Shown here: positions 1 to 13,300 of the stretch, in pieces
Layout: each line of letters starts with the position of its first letter
Numbering within the stretch: position 1 is the first letter of the stretch
Source of the DNA: Poriferisodalis sp965221195
GTDB taxonomy: Bacteria > Actinomycetota > Acidimicrobiia > Acidimicrobiales > Poriferisodalaceae
Length of the DNA stretch: 64,000 nt
Assembly: GCA_965221195.1 (NCBI GenBank)
Contig: OZ244864.1
Coordinates: forward strand, 2,232,001 to 2,296,000
Reading direction: 5' to 3'
The notes under the pieces: generated by a model
The model's database searches: none
Told to the model about the DNA's origin: nothing
What the model saw: only the letters and a program-made list of their open reading frames with translations
Program-made: the position numbers and the translations under genes

Positions 1-1350
1 GTTAACGTGCCACCCTCAACCACAACACCGCTGTTGCTAGCTTTCAGATTTACTCCCACATCAGTAGACGGCTCAACAATCTTAAGCACCGCAGCCTCAT
101 CAACCGACGACACTGAAACACGATCACCAAGACCAGTGGGCACCAACGTACCAACACCAATATCCACCGTTTCACCACTGGTTTCAACAGAATCGTCTTT
201 GTGAGCATCAAGCCTGATATTTATAGCCTTAACCGCGTTAGCAACACCCGTGAACGTGACCGTTGGAGTAGTACCAAGATTCGTACACTCGACACCAACA
301 ACCGTCTGACAAGTCAACGCAAAATCATTCGTAGCAGCAACAGCAGGCTTATCACCAACAGCAGGCTTAGCAGCCACACCCAACCTCGCATCACCAGTAA
401 CAGTCAACGGCACCACAAGCTTCCCACCCGCTGGTAACGGCCGGTCAAGAACAAGACGATACGAAACACTAGCCCCCTCAGCAACAGAACCACCAGACTC
501 CCGCGACAAAGTCACCTTAGAAACGGGCGGCGCCTTAATAGTCAAATCTACTGACACCGCTGACAGATAATCTTTGAAAGCATTCTTATCAGTGTCTACA
601 ACCTGCAACAACCCAACACTAGGAGACTCACCAACAGAAGGATCAACACTCACAGTCACAACACGATCAGCATCAAACCCATCACCTGAATACGCCAACG
701 TGATCTCCACCGAACGATGCTTAAAACTCAACGGCAAACCCAACTCGGCTGAACCATCAGCCTCATCCAACAACACCACATCACTAATCGACACACCCGC
801 AGGCGCTCCCACCAACCTAAACAGTTTCTTCGCCGCAGCAGTCAACACATCATTAGTACTGTCGTAATAACTAGAACTGGTATCAAAGAAACTCGCGAAC
901 TTCGGCCGCAACACAACCTTCGCACCATTCAAGCTCGCCGCAGCCACCGACGACGGCACCAACACCAACAGCGGCGCCTCAGGCTCAAAATCGGTAATCG
1001 TTAGCACAGCAGCGTTATCGGTACCCGCAGCGCCGCCGTCAAGGTTCGTACCCGAATTCGCATCCAACGTACCCAAACCAATATTAACTGTTTCACCATC
1101 ACCCTCATCAACGCTATCAATAACAGCCGAAAGCGTGATCGTCACAGCATCAACAGCAGTACTGCTACCAGTGAACGTCACCGTCGCGCTACCACTGTTA
1201 AGGTTCGCGCAAGCAACACCAGCAGCTGACGCGCACTTCAACGTGTAATCAGTACCCCGAGTAGCGGTACCACTAACACTACTGAAAGTGAGCGGCACAG
1301 CCAACGCCTCACCATCCACCAACGCACGACCCAATGTGAGGGTGTAGTCG
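1..1350. repeat. Long near-identical intragenic repeat, copy A
   Basis: This segment matches 4390-5739 at a constant offset of 4,389 bp, with only scattered base differences; similarity falls away after about 1,350, where a 3-bp length difference appears. The offset equals 1,463 codons exactly, so recombination between the copies would remove or add modules without breaking the frame. The match is already present at base 1, so copy A probably extends beyond the left edge. Confidence 0.9.
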
Positions 1351-4300
1351 AGTGTGTTGCCTTCAGTGACACCGCCAGCTTCGCGAGCAAGCGTGACGGT
1401 AGTGGGATCGTTATCGGTGATGCGAATGGTCTTACCAGTCAAGGCGAGGCTGCCGGAGGTGCCAGATATTGACAACTCTTCGGTGGGTTCGTCGGTGGTG
1501 TCGTTCGTTGGTGTGAGCGTGAACGTCACCGACCCCGACGCTGCGCCTGCAGCAATAGTGATCGTTTGATCCGCCACTGTTGTGTAATCAGTACCCTCGG
1601 TAGCACTATCACTGCTAGCGCCAACTGTAACTGTCACGGTCTGGGCTGTAGCGAAACGGGTGCTACCGTTCACCGTAGCAGTTACCCGCACTGTTTTAGC
1701 GCCACCATTTTCGCTTATCGCGCCTTGGTTACCGTTTGCGCTGGTGTCAGCGTCCACTGTCAAGGTGATGCCTGTTGGGGTGGCATCGTCGTCGGTGATG
1801 GTGATAGTTGTTGCTTTGGTGGTGCCAAGCGTGTAGGCGTTATTGGCTGTGAGCGTCACAATAATGGTTTCAGCATCGTCGTCGATGTTGTCGTCGGTGA
1901 TTGTCACGTCAAAGGTTGTGCTCGATGCGTTCGCTGCGATAGTGGCTGTGCCAGACAGGGCTGTGAAATCAGTACCAGATGCGGCAGTGCCGGTGACAGA
2001 GTAGTTAACTGTAAGTTCAGCCGACGGTGCAGGTGACGCGTTTATCGTCACCGTGACAGTGCGACTAGCTGACGCTTCGGTAGCTGTGTAGGTGGCAGCA
2101 GCGAACTGAACAGTAGGTTCGACTGTTGCTTCTAGGGTGAATGGTGGCGAGAGGGCGTAGAACGGTAGTCCGGTTTTGTCTGTGCCGCCGTCGCTGCGGA
2201 AGAACCCGCTGCTCAACGTGCCGAATGTGGTGCCTAGTTCGCCTGTACCAACAACCTGCGTGCTGCCTAACTCGAAACCGTTGCGACGATTACCGCCAGC
2301 AGCAGTTCCTGTGTAGTAACTCTGGAAACTCGCATCAGCAGACAAATCAGTAACAGTGCCGTCCTCGTTGGTGGGGCTGTTGTCATCGTCCCAGGTGTTG
2401 TCCCAGAAATCGCTGTAGTTATCAGCGGCTTTGTGACCGTCAAGCCAATAGATGGCCTCGCCTGTCCCGTCATCGGTGACATCAGCATCGTTATGGGTGT
2501 CGGCGTCTACGGTTGGTGTGCTGGCTACTGCTCGGAAGAAACCTGCATAAGGCACCAAACTGGCGAGACTTGAAGTTGCGGCATGGGAGCGCACGAAACC
2601 GTCGTACACAGCTATGTCAGCCGAGGTGGCATCGCGTGAACCTGACGTGGCGAACAACAGTCGGAATGTGCCACCGCCAGACACCGCAGACGGTTTGGGA
2701 GCCCAATCGGCTGGCACTTCCACAGCCCCGGTTTCATCGTCTAGGATCGCGAACCCGATTGGTCCGCCCGAAGGTGTTTCAATGGTCACGTTCGTGCCCG
2801 ACGGTGCCAGCGCACCAGTTCCGTAATCGACTGTAACAAACGGCTGGGTGCGGGTCGTGTTGTTTACCGCAGTGAAGCGCAAAACAGCTTGCGAAGCACC
2901 CGCAGCTAGCTGCAACGCCGGGTTCTGTGTGCTGTGCGGTGAGGCGGTGAGCAAACTCACCCCGGTTTGTGATGAAGGCTGTAACGCCCAGGTGAAATCA
3001 TCAGTAACAGTCGCACCGGTTAGGGTCAACGGCACCGTCACCGTCTCAGAACCAGTCAAGGGTCGTTCTAACTCAACGACGATGTCTTTGCTGCCAGCGT
3101 TCTCGGCTATATCACCCGCAGTGGCTAGCAAACGCACCGCGACCTTACCGTCATCATCGAAAATCGGTAGAAACACTTTCTCGGCAACAAAGCTAGGTTC
3201 ACCCGGCTGACCAGTTTTGATGAGGAGATAGAGGCTTAACTGTTCCGTCGACTCATCGTTGCTGTCATTGGTAGGTGTCAACGTGAACGTGGCAGACCCG
3301 CTCGCCTGGTTAGCTTTGATAGTAATAACATTCACACCTTTAAGAACTGTTTTACCGTCAAGAGTAGTAGCGCGCTGATCGGCCACCTCTGTGTAATCGG
3401 TGCCCTCTACCGCTGTGTCACCTCTGTCACCCACAAACAACTCAAAACTTACATCATCAGCGAACCTTGTGTCACCGACTATTGTGGCGGTGACTTTCAC
3501 TTTTTTAGCGCCACCACCTTCACGCACAAAGGTTTGTGTACCAGCAGTGTCAGCGTCAGCATCAAAACTCAACTGAAGCTGTGTTACTAACTCATCATCA
3601 TCAACAATCACCACCTCCGCGGCGCGTTCTATAAACACATTCGCTTCCACCACACCCACAACTACACCAGACGAGGTACCCGAAACAGACAACACCTCAA
3701 CCTTTTCGTCGGTATTGTCAACTTTCGGAGTCAAAGTAAAATCAGCAAAACCAGACGACTCACCCGCCGCAATAGTCACCGTCAAAGGGTCAACAGTGTC
3801 ATAATCAGTACCCTCGGTAGCGCTATCACCGTCAGCGCCCACCGTCACATTAACCGTGCGATCAGTAGCGAACGTTCCCCCACCAACCACCGACGCAGTA
3901 ACACGCACCGTCTGCGCTCCACCAGACTCAGACACCCGCTGCGACCGGCTATAGGTATCAGGATTCACAGCAACACTCAACGCCACCGCATCATCATCAG
4001 CAATAGTCACCGACACAACATCAGACAAACCAGCCACAAAACCAGCAGGCAAATCACCTAACTCCACCGCTAAGACTTCCGCGAACTCAACCACAGCATC
4101 ATCAACCGCCGTCAACGTCAACGAACCGGCTGTTGCGTCCTTAGCAACAGTAATAGACGGCCCCGACACCGTAAAATCATCGCTGCTAGCAGCCCGCGCG
4201 AACGTAGCACTCTTACACAACTCAATCTCAACCACCCGAGAATCAGCCAAAGTAGTCTGACGCTTCTTAGCAGGCAACCCATCAACCGGGGTACTCCTAC

Positions 4301-7300
4301 ACAACCCGTCCTGGGTACCCGCAAACGTCAACACATTCACAGGAAACACCAACTCCGTCGCAGCAACCGACGCCAACTCGACAGTAACCGTCAAACTGCC
4401 ACCCTCAACCACAACACCGCTGTTGCTAGCCTTCAGGTTGACTTCCACATCAGTAGACGGCTCAACAATCTTAAGCACCGCAGCCTCATCAACCGACGAC
4501 ACTGAAACACCATCACCAAGACCAGTGGGCACCAACGTACCAACACCAATATCCACCGTTTCACCACTGGTTTCAACAGAATCGTCTTTGTGAGCATCAA
4601 GCCTGATATTTATAGCCTTAACCGCGTTAGCAACACCCGTGAACGTGACCGTTGGAGTAGTACCAAGATTCGTACACTCGACACCAACAACCCTCTGACA
4701 AGTCAACGCAAAATCATTCGTAGCAGCAACAGCAGGCTTATCACCAACAGCAGGCTTAGCAGCCACACCCAACGTTGCGTCACCACCAACAGTCAACGGC
4801 ACCACAAGCTTCCCACCCGCTGGTAACGGCCGGTCAAGAACAAGACGATACGAAACACTACCCCCCTCAGCAACAGAACCACCTGACACCCGTGAAAGAG
4901 TAACCTTAGAAACGGGCGGCGCCTTAATAGTCAAATCTACTGACACCGCTGACAGATAATCTTTGAAAGCATTCTTATCAGTGTCTACAACCTGCAACAA
5001 CCCAACACTAGGAGACTCACCAACAGAAGGATCAACACTCACAGTCACAACACGATCAGCATCAAACCCATCACCTGAATACGCCAACGTGATCTCCACC
5101 GAACGATGCTTAAAACTCAACGGCAAACCCAACTCGGCTGAACCATCAACCTCATCGCGCAACACCACATCACTAATCGACACACCCGCAGGCGCTCCCA
5201 CCAACCTAAACAATTTCTTCGCCGCAGCAGTCAACACATCATTAGTACTGTCGTAATAACTAGAACTGGTATCAAAGAAACTCGCGAACTTCGGCTGCAA
5301 CACAACCTTCGCACCATTCAAGCTCGCCGCAGCCACCGACGACGGCACCAACACCAACAGCGGCGCCTCAGGCTCAAAATCGGTAATCGTTAGCACACCC
5401 GCGTTATCGGTACCCGCAGCGCCGCCGTCAAGGTTCGTGCCCGAATTCGCATCCAACGTACCCAAACCAATATTAACTGTTTCACCATCACCCTCATCAA
5501 CGCTATCAATAACAGCCGAAAGCGTGATCGTCACAGCATCAGCGGCAGTACTGCTACCAGTGAACGTAACCGTCGCGCTACCACTGTTAAGGTTCGCGCA
5601 AGCAACACCGATAGCCGACGCGCACTTCAACGTGTAATCAGTACCCCGAGTAGCGGTACCACTACCACTACTGAAAGTGAGCGGCACAGTCAGCGCCTCA
5701 TCTGCCACTAACGCACGACCCAATGTGAGCGTGTAATCCAGTGTGCTGCCTTCAGTGATGCTGCTACCAGCATCGCGAGCAAGTGTGACGGTAGTGGCAT
5801 CATCATCTGTCACCGTGACTGTGATGTCACGGTCCGGTAACGCATGATATTTAGAATCTCGAGCTGACACATCATGGGTTATCGTCGCTGAGCGAGACCC
5901 ACCAGTGTTATCCACACTATCATCCACACCGGTAACAGTGATCGTCTTCGCACTGTTCCAATCAGACGCAGTGAACGCAACTGCATTCGCGCTCAGCTTC
6001 ACCGGACCGCTCGCCCGCAAACCTATTGACACAATGGCAGTGGGCTGCGTGTTCAACTTCACCGTATAAGTATCAGTACCAGCGTTTTCAGCTACCGAAG
6101 TGGAACCTGACGTTTGTGTGATAGTGAACCCGACACTGTCATCATCGGTGACGGTCACTTCTAAGGGTACATCCTTGAGTCCGTTGTAATCAGTGTCGGA
6201 CGAACTCACAGCATGAGTTAGGGTGACGGTGCGCTTATCACTCGTGTTGTCTAAATCATCATCAACACCAGTCACTGTCACCGTCTGAGGCTTATCCCAG
6301 TTTGTGGTTGAGAACGTGAGAGTTGTAGGTGAAGTAGTCGCAGCAGTTGGCGTGTCTGAAGTGATCGTCACCGTCACATCGTGGGTAGGCTCCGAACCCA
6401 ACTTGACAGTGTACGTATCAGTACTACTACCGTCCTCAGGCACCGACGTGCTAGCTGGTGTGCCGCTTTCGGTGATAACCAAACCAACAAAACCAGCATC
6501 GTTCACCGTCAGCACAAACGACTGATTGGCACCCGTGAACGCAGGCAGCACACTACCAAACGTCACCGTCAACGTCTCAGCAGATTCCAGTGCTTGGTCT
6601 TTGAGCGTTGAAATTGTGACTGTTGCCGAGGATTGACCGAACGGAATAGTCACCGACGCTGGCAAACCGTCAGCAGCAAAATCGGCCACACTACTACCAG
6701 TACCGTGGGTGTAGGTGAGCGGTATCGTCACCGGCCCGGTCACCCCATCAGGCAGCGTTACGTTGAACGTGAAGTCATCGCCTTCATCAACACTCGCAGC
6801 GGTCAAGGCCGCATTGTCGGTATCTTTGAATGATAGCTGCCACGCAGTAGCATCATCATCGGTGATTAGCACTCGAGTAGTGACATCATCTAGCGTCTCT
6901 GAGTCTTTATCGTCGAAAGGAACTAACTTAAGATTCACAGACTCCCTACCCCAGAAGGCGTTACCAGTAGCGGTTGTGATTTCCACTAATTCGTGTTCTT
7001 CGTCATCAGCAGCTTCAACACTGTTTGAGCTACTATTTTTTTCTTGACCAGTTGAAACAAACTTCAGCGTCGCTGTTTGAACTGTATCAGTATCAGACCC
7101 AGTAAAATCCAATTCAAGCGTGTTGATAGCCGTACTATTCTCAAAGCGAGAGGTCACACCATCACCGGTAACCGACCACCGGAAATACAAAAAGTTATCA
7201 GAGGTACCTTTTGCACCTAAAATTTGTGCGTTAGAAGAAACGTCAGCTTTTATCGTTTTCTTATCATCAAAAGCTAACACCGCCGTTACGAACTCACCAG

Positions 7301-10300
7301 CAGCAAGGGCACGCCCCAACTCAACATCAACCTCAACCTCAGCAGCATCCCCGCTGCTGAGGCTACCATTAATTACACCACCACCACGCAAACGCACTGT
7401 AATATCCTCATCATCTCCAGGATCATCCAACCGCACCGAAACCGAACCAGAACCCGTCACAGCCTCAGCAAAACCAGTCGCAGTTAACTTCGGAGAACCA
7501 GAAGCAGATGTAGCCGGCAGCGACACCGTCAATATATCATCAACATTGTTAGTGTCCGGCACATAAAAGAGGATCATCTGGCTCGGACTAGTTGGATTTA
7601 CAGGCCCGGTGAAAGTAAAAAACGACTCCGCATCAGTAGAAAAATCACCCGAAGCCACACCAAGAGCCGTAGCCTGAATAGGCGTAACACTAAACGACTC
7701 CCCAAGCTTCGCACCCGAAAACAGTACCGGTACCTTCAACACCTCACCAGCCACCAACGAACGACTCAAAGTCACATCAAGAAGCAAACGAGAATTTGAA
7801 CTCAGCACAGTATTCTCACCAAGCAACGATAACGTCACCGTCGTGGCATCATTATCGGTTACTTTCACCGACGCGGAGCTAGCGGTGCTGCTCACCGTGT
7901 AACCGGCGCCTGTTTGCACTGTTGCGGTTACCGCGCCGTTAAGTTCATCGGTGGTGTCGGCAACCGTAGCCACAGTGAACGTGGCTGTAGTTTGCCCAGC
8001 GCTGATGGTGACCGTCTGGTCACCCTCATCCGCTGTTGCCACATAATCTGCCTCATCAGAAGCGTCGTCAGCTACCTTTATTGTCACAGCAAGATTGGCC
8101 AACGGTGCGGGGTTAGCGGTAACTGTGAACGTAGCCGCGGTACCTTCTGTCACCGCTGAACCAGCCGTCACGGACACTGTAGGCACAATCCCACCAGGAT
8201 CGGTGATCGTCACCACCGCAGCGTTATCGGTGCCTGTAGCGCCGCCGTCTAGGTTCGTACCCGACCTGTTGTTTAGCGTACCCAAACCAATATCAACAGT
8301 TTCACCGGTAGCCTCAACGGTGTCATCAGTGCTAGCGGTGAGTGTGATTGTCACGCTCTCAGCGGCGCTAGCACCACCGGTGAACGTGACTGTTGGTGTG
8401 GTAGCGGTGTTCAGATTGTTACATGTCACCCCTGTCGGCAAGGTTGTGGGACATGCCAACGTGTAATCAGTATTACGAGTAGCAGTACCGCTGCCACTAC
8501 TAAACGTGAGTGGTACCGGCAGTATTTCACCTTCAACCAGCGCACGGCCTAACGTGAGTGTGTAATCGAGTGTGCTACCCTCAGCGACAACAGAAGCTGC
8601 GTCGCGGGTGAGTGTGACGGTGGTGGGGTCGTTGTCTGTGATAGTGACTGTCCCGGTGTCTCGTGAACCTTTAGTAGCACCAGACGGAGCATCACCCAAC
8701 GTAATAATCAACGTTTCATCAGGCTCATCAATATCATCGTCTATACCGAGTATATTGTAGTCTGGTGTGAGCACACCGTCCGGTAATACTGTGAGCGTTG
8801 ACCGCGGTTGGTAATCTTCCCCACTTGTTGCGGTACCAGTGAGCGTTATTGGAAACTCTAACGCTTTGCCTGTCAAGGTGTCTAACGACAAAACAGGACT
8901 TATGCTGCCGTCACCTTCCACATACGTGTAATCACTCCTGGTAAATTGTACTTCCACTGAATCTGGTGCATCATAGGTACCCAAAGTTATAGTGCCAGCA
9001 GACGTTGACAAAATAATCGTCTTATCAGTGGTTTCTGTAACATCGTCTTGGAGAATCTTCAACCCCAGATTTACACTCGAATAGCTGCTAGCCACCCTAA
9101 ACGTTGAACGATTAATACTAATCACAGGATTACCATCAGTATCCGCCAGATTAGTCACCTTAACACCCGCCGACTGAGTAGCATCAGCACCCTCAAACGT
9201 GTAATCAACACCCCTGACAGCAGTACCACCCAACCCAATCTCAAAATTGATTACCCTCGGATCGGAAGATGCAAGTTTCCTACTCAAAAGCAGATTAAAC
9301 CTATTCAACACCGTACCCTCAGGAACCCTGTTCTTCACCTCACGGGACACCAGCGATGTCAACTCTAACGTCGGTACACCACCACTATCACTCACAGTAA
9401 TCACCAACGGCGACCCAACAACAGTAGTACCCTGAGTACTATAAGTAGCAACATCAATCTGATCGAGGTTGCTCGTAACAGAACCAAACGCCACCGACAA
9501 CAACTCTGGGCTCTCGGTTGCACCGTCGCTGCGAGCAGTCAAAGTCAACGTCGCGACTTGTTCGGTCCCCGCGGCACCGGTGAATATCACCTGAGGTGCA
9601 GCAGCGCTAAACGGCGCAGTGGTGTTCAACGAAACACCAGTGCTCTCCCCCACACCGGCAGCTAACGCCAGCCGGTAATCATTTGCTGTAACACCTGTAC
9701 CCGTCACAGTAAGTGGCACTCGCACAACCTCACCAGCTAACAAATCGCGACCCAACCGAACCTTCACCTGCGTTTGCGTACTCTCCTCAATCGCCTTGCG
9801 ACCAGAAAGCTCCAACGTCACCGAAGTCGCCACATCGTCGGTGATTGTTACAACGTCGGCATTATCAACACCTTTAGCACCGCCGTCTAGTTTCGTACCC
9901 GAACTGCTGTTTAGCGTGCCTAAGCCAATATTAACCGTTTTAACGTTAGCCCCATCAACCTTATCAGCAGCAGTCGTTAGGGTGATCGTCACCGCCCTAG
10001 CAGCATTACTGCCACCAGTAAACGTGATAGTGGGTGTGGCGGCGGTGTTCAGATTGTTGCATGTCACCCCTGTAGGCAACGTAGTGGGGCACGCCAACGT
10101 GTAATCAGTACCCCGAGTGGCTACACCACTACCACTACTGAACGTGAGTGTTACTGGCAGTATCTCACCTGCTACTAACGCACGACCCAACGTGAGCCTG
10201 TAACCCACACTGTCGCCTTCAACAAACGTGGTACTAGTATCTCGAGTCAACGTGACCGTAGTCGGATCATCATCGGTAACAGGAACCGTCACATCAGCAA

Positions 10301-13300
10301 CGCTGAAGTTGTTGTAGCGAGTGTCACTTGACGTGACGGTGTGTGTGATAGTTGAGCTGCGACCCGGTGTCGGGTTGTCGCGGTTGTCGTTTTGGCCGGT
10401 AACAGTGATCGTTTGTGGTGAGTTCCAGTCGGTGGGAGTGAACGTTAACGTAACACGTCTGACCGGTACCGTTGAGTCGTCAGGGCCGTCAATAAGCGTT
10501 GCGACAGTACCCGACACCAGCCTAACCGTCACATCATGCGACGGTTGACTGTTTAGCACTACCGTGTAAGTATCGGTGCCACCGTTCTCAGTCACCGTGG
10601 TGTTGCCACTGGTTTGGGTGATGGTGATACCGGCTGTGTCATCATCGGTTATAGTCACATTGAACGTGTTGTCAACAATGTTGTTATCACCATCACGGGA
10701 CACCGACGCACCGCCACCAACATTCGTATCCAGCGACGATGCAGCTAGATCGCCTAATGTGACAGTCAACGTTTCAGACGTACCCTCAGCAACACGGTCA
10801 TCGGTAGCGGTGAGTGTGAGGGTGGCTGTACGCGCTTGCGCGTCTGCGAACGTAACCGTCGGCTTCAACGTGGTTGCACCCGTAAGTGTGACACCAGTGT
10901 TCAAACTGTCACCAGACTTGAGTGTCAACGTGTAATCGCCTGCGCTGATACCGGCACCAGAAATTAGTAGCGGAACATCTATCTGTTCACCAGCTACTAG
11001 CGCTCGGCTTAGCGTGATTGTGAACTCGGCGCTGCGAGCAGCAACCGACTCCGAGCTGTCCTCTGCGATGGCGCCGCTATCGGTGCGAGCCACAGTTACC
11101 ACAGTCGGGTCATTATCAATGATGCTCAGTTCGGTGTTTGTGAACGTCACGTTCCCTAACGTGCCGGTAAGCGACACAACTTCCGGCTGCTCATCTGTGG
11201 TGTCTGGGGTTGGGGTGAACGTGAACGTCGCCGACCCCGACGCTGCACCCGCCGCGATAGTAATCGTCTGATCTGCAACCGTCGCGTAATCAGTGCCCGC
11301 AGTAGCAGTATCACTGCTAGCACCGACAGTCACACTCACATCCTGGGCAACCCCGAACCTTGTGCTGTCAGTAATCGTCGCGGTCACTTCCACTGTTTTA
11401 GCGCCACCATCTTCTGCCACACTGGTCTGTGTGCCGTCGGTGCCAGTGTCAGTGTCGACGGTGAGGGTGATGGCCGACGGTGCGTCATCGTCGTCAATCA
11501 CTGTCACATCAACTGTTTCCAACCGACGGTTGAAAGCAGGGTCATCAGAAGTCAATCTGTGAGCAATCGTGCCTGTACGCTGATCATTAGGATTATCAAC
11601 AACATCATCCTGGGCTTGCACCCAAACCGTTCGAGCACCATCCCAGTTACCCGGAGTGAACGTGTAGCTCAACGACAAACCGAACCCAGACTTACTTGTA
11701 CTAACCCACGCCCCAAACGGTAACCGCGAAGACACCGTTACAACAACATTAGCCAACGGCCGGCGGCTCAACTTGACAGTGTACCGGTCTAGTTTCGCGC
11801 TCCCACTCTTCTCGGTTACGACTGTGCTGCCACCAATCTCATCGAACACCAACCCCGCCGTAGTAGGCGTAGACTCATCATCTTCAACAATCACAACCAC
11901 ATCATTAACCGACCTACCAGCATAATCACTGTCAGTTGAAGTCACGGTGTGGCTGATAGTCGCTGTGCGATCACCAGGATTATCCACACTATCATTCACA
12001 CCTGTCACCGTCACCGTCTTCGCGGTATCCCAGTCGCTGTCAGTGAATGTGAGTGTGGCAGGCGAAACAGTCGCCGCAGACACTGTGTTTGATTCGACCT
12101 TTATAGTTACGTTTGCTGACGGTTGGGTGTTCAACTTCACCGTATAAGTATCAGTACCACCGTTTTCAGAGACTGTTGTGGCACCACCAGACTCCACAAC
12201 GTTCACACCCAAATCAGTATCAACAACAACAAACCTCGCCGACCCCGTGGGTGTGAAACCGCCACTCACATTCGTCAAACGCTGCGAAACATTGAACTCA
12301 TCAGCCAAGGTAACATTCACAACCTCATCACTAGAATCCGCATCACCCACACCAACATCATCAGACGTATCTTGTGTGTCTTTATTATCAATAGCTGGGG
12401 TGAACGTTACCGTCGCGGTTTGCGCGCCCGCACCACTGAACGTCACCACAAGCTGCTCACGATTACCGAACCTTCTAGCCGCCGCCGTCAACGTATCAAC
12501 ACTAATAGACGTGCCAGTACCAGCAACACTCCAATCCACAAACCGATCCTGCGCTGCCACACCAGGCGCAGGACGTTTACCAGACACCAACGGCGCCTCA
12601 GAAGGACTAAACAAATTCAACGGCACCTCAACGATCTCACCATCGGCCAACGGGCGACTTAGCCGCACCGTCACCGTGGCACCAGAAGACGACGCATCAG
12701 CCTCGGTAAACGAACCACCACCCGACAGAGTCACCGACGTTTTATCATCATCAATCACTGTTACCTGTAGCACCCGTGACGGCACACCGCTCGCATACAC
12801 CGGTGACGTGCCACCGGTAGACGACACGCTATGAGTCACATCCACCACAAGATCAGCCGCATCAGCAGGGTTGTTCACACCTGTTACAGTCACCTGCTTC
12901 GCAGTTGACCAATCATCTGCAGTAAACGTCAACGAGCTACCAGCCGTGACTGTCAACGCTGAAGTCGTACCAGAAGACACCGTGACCGTCACTGTTTCGT
13001 TAGCTACCGGGGCTGAAGCTAAACGCACACCATACGACAACGTGCCCGCGTTCTCACCCACCACAGCAGCACCAGACAAACTCAAACGCACACCAATATC
13101 ATCATCGGTAATTGACACTGTTTGCGATGTCACCAAAGTGCGGCCAACCGCAACACAACGAGTGCCCGAACACGCCCCACCAGCTAACCCTGTCGAACGC
13201 ATAAACCCGTCACCCGGCTTCGGACTAGCAACATCAGAACGATCCGCAATCGACAACACCAACCGCTCATTTGTAGTATCAGCATCATTCAACGCAGCAA

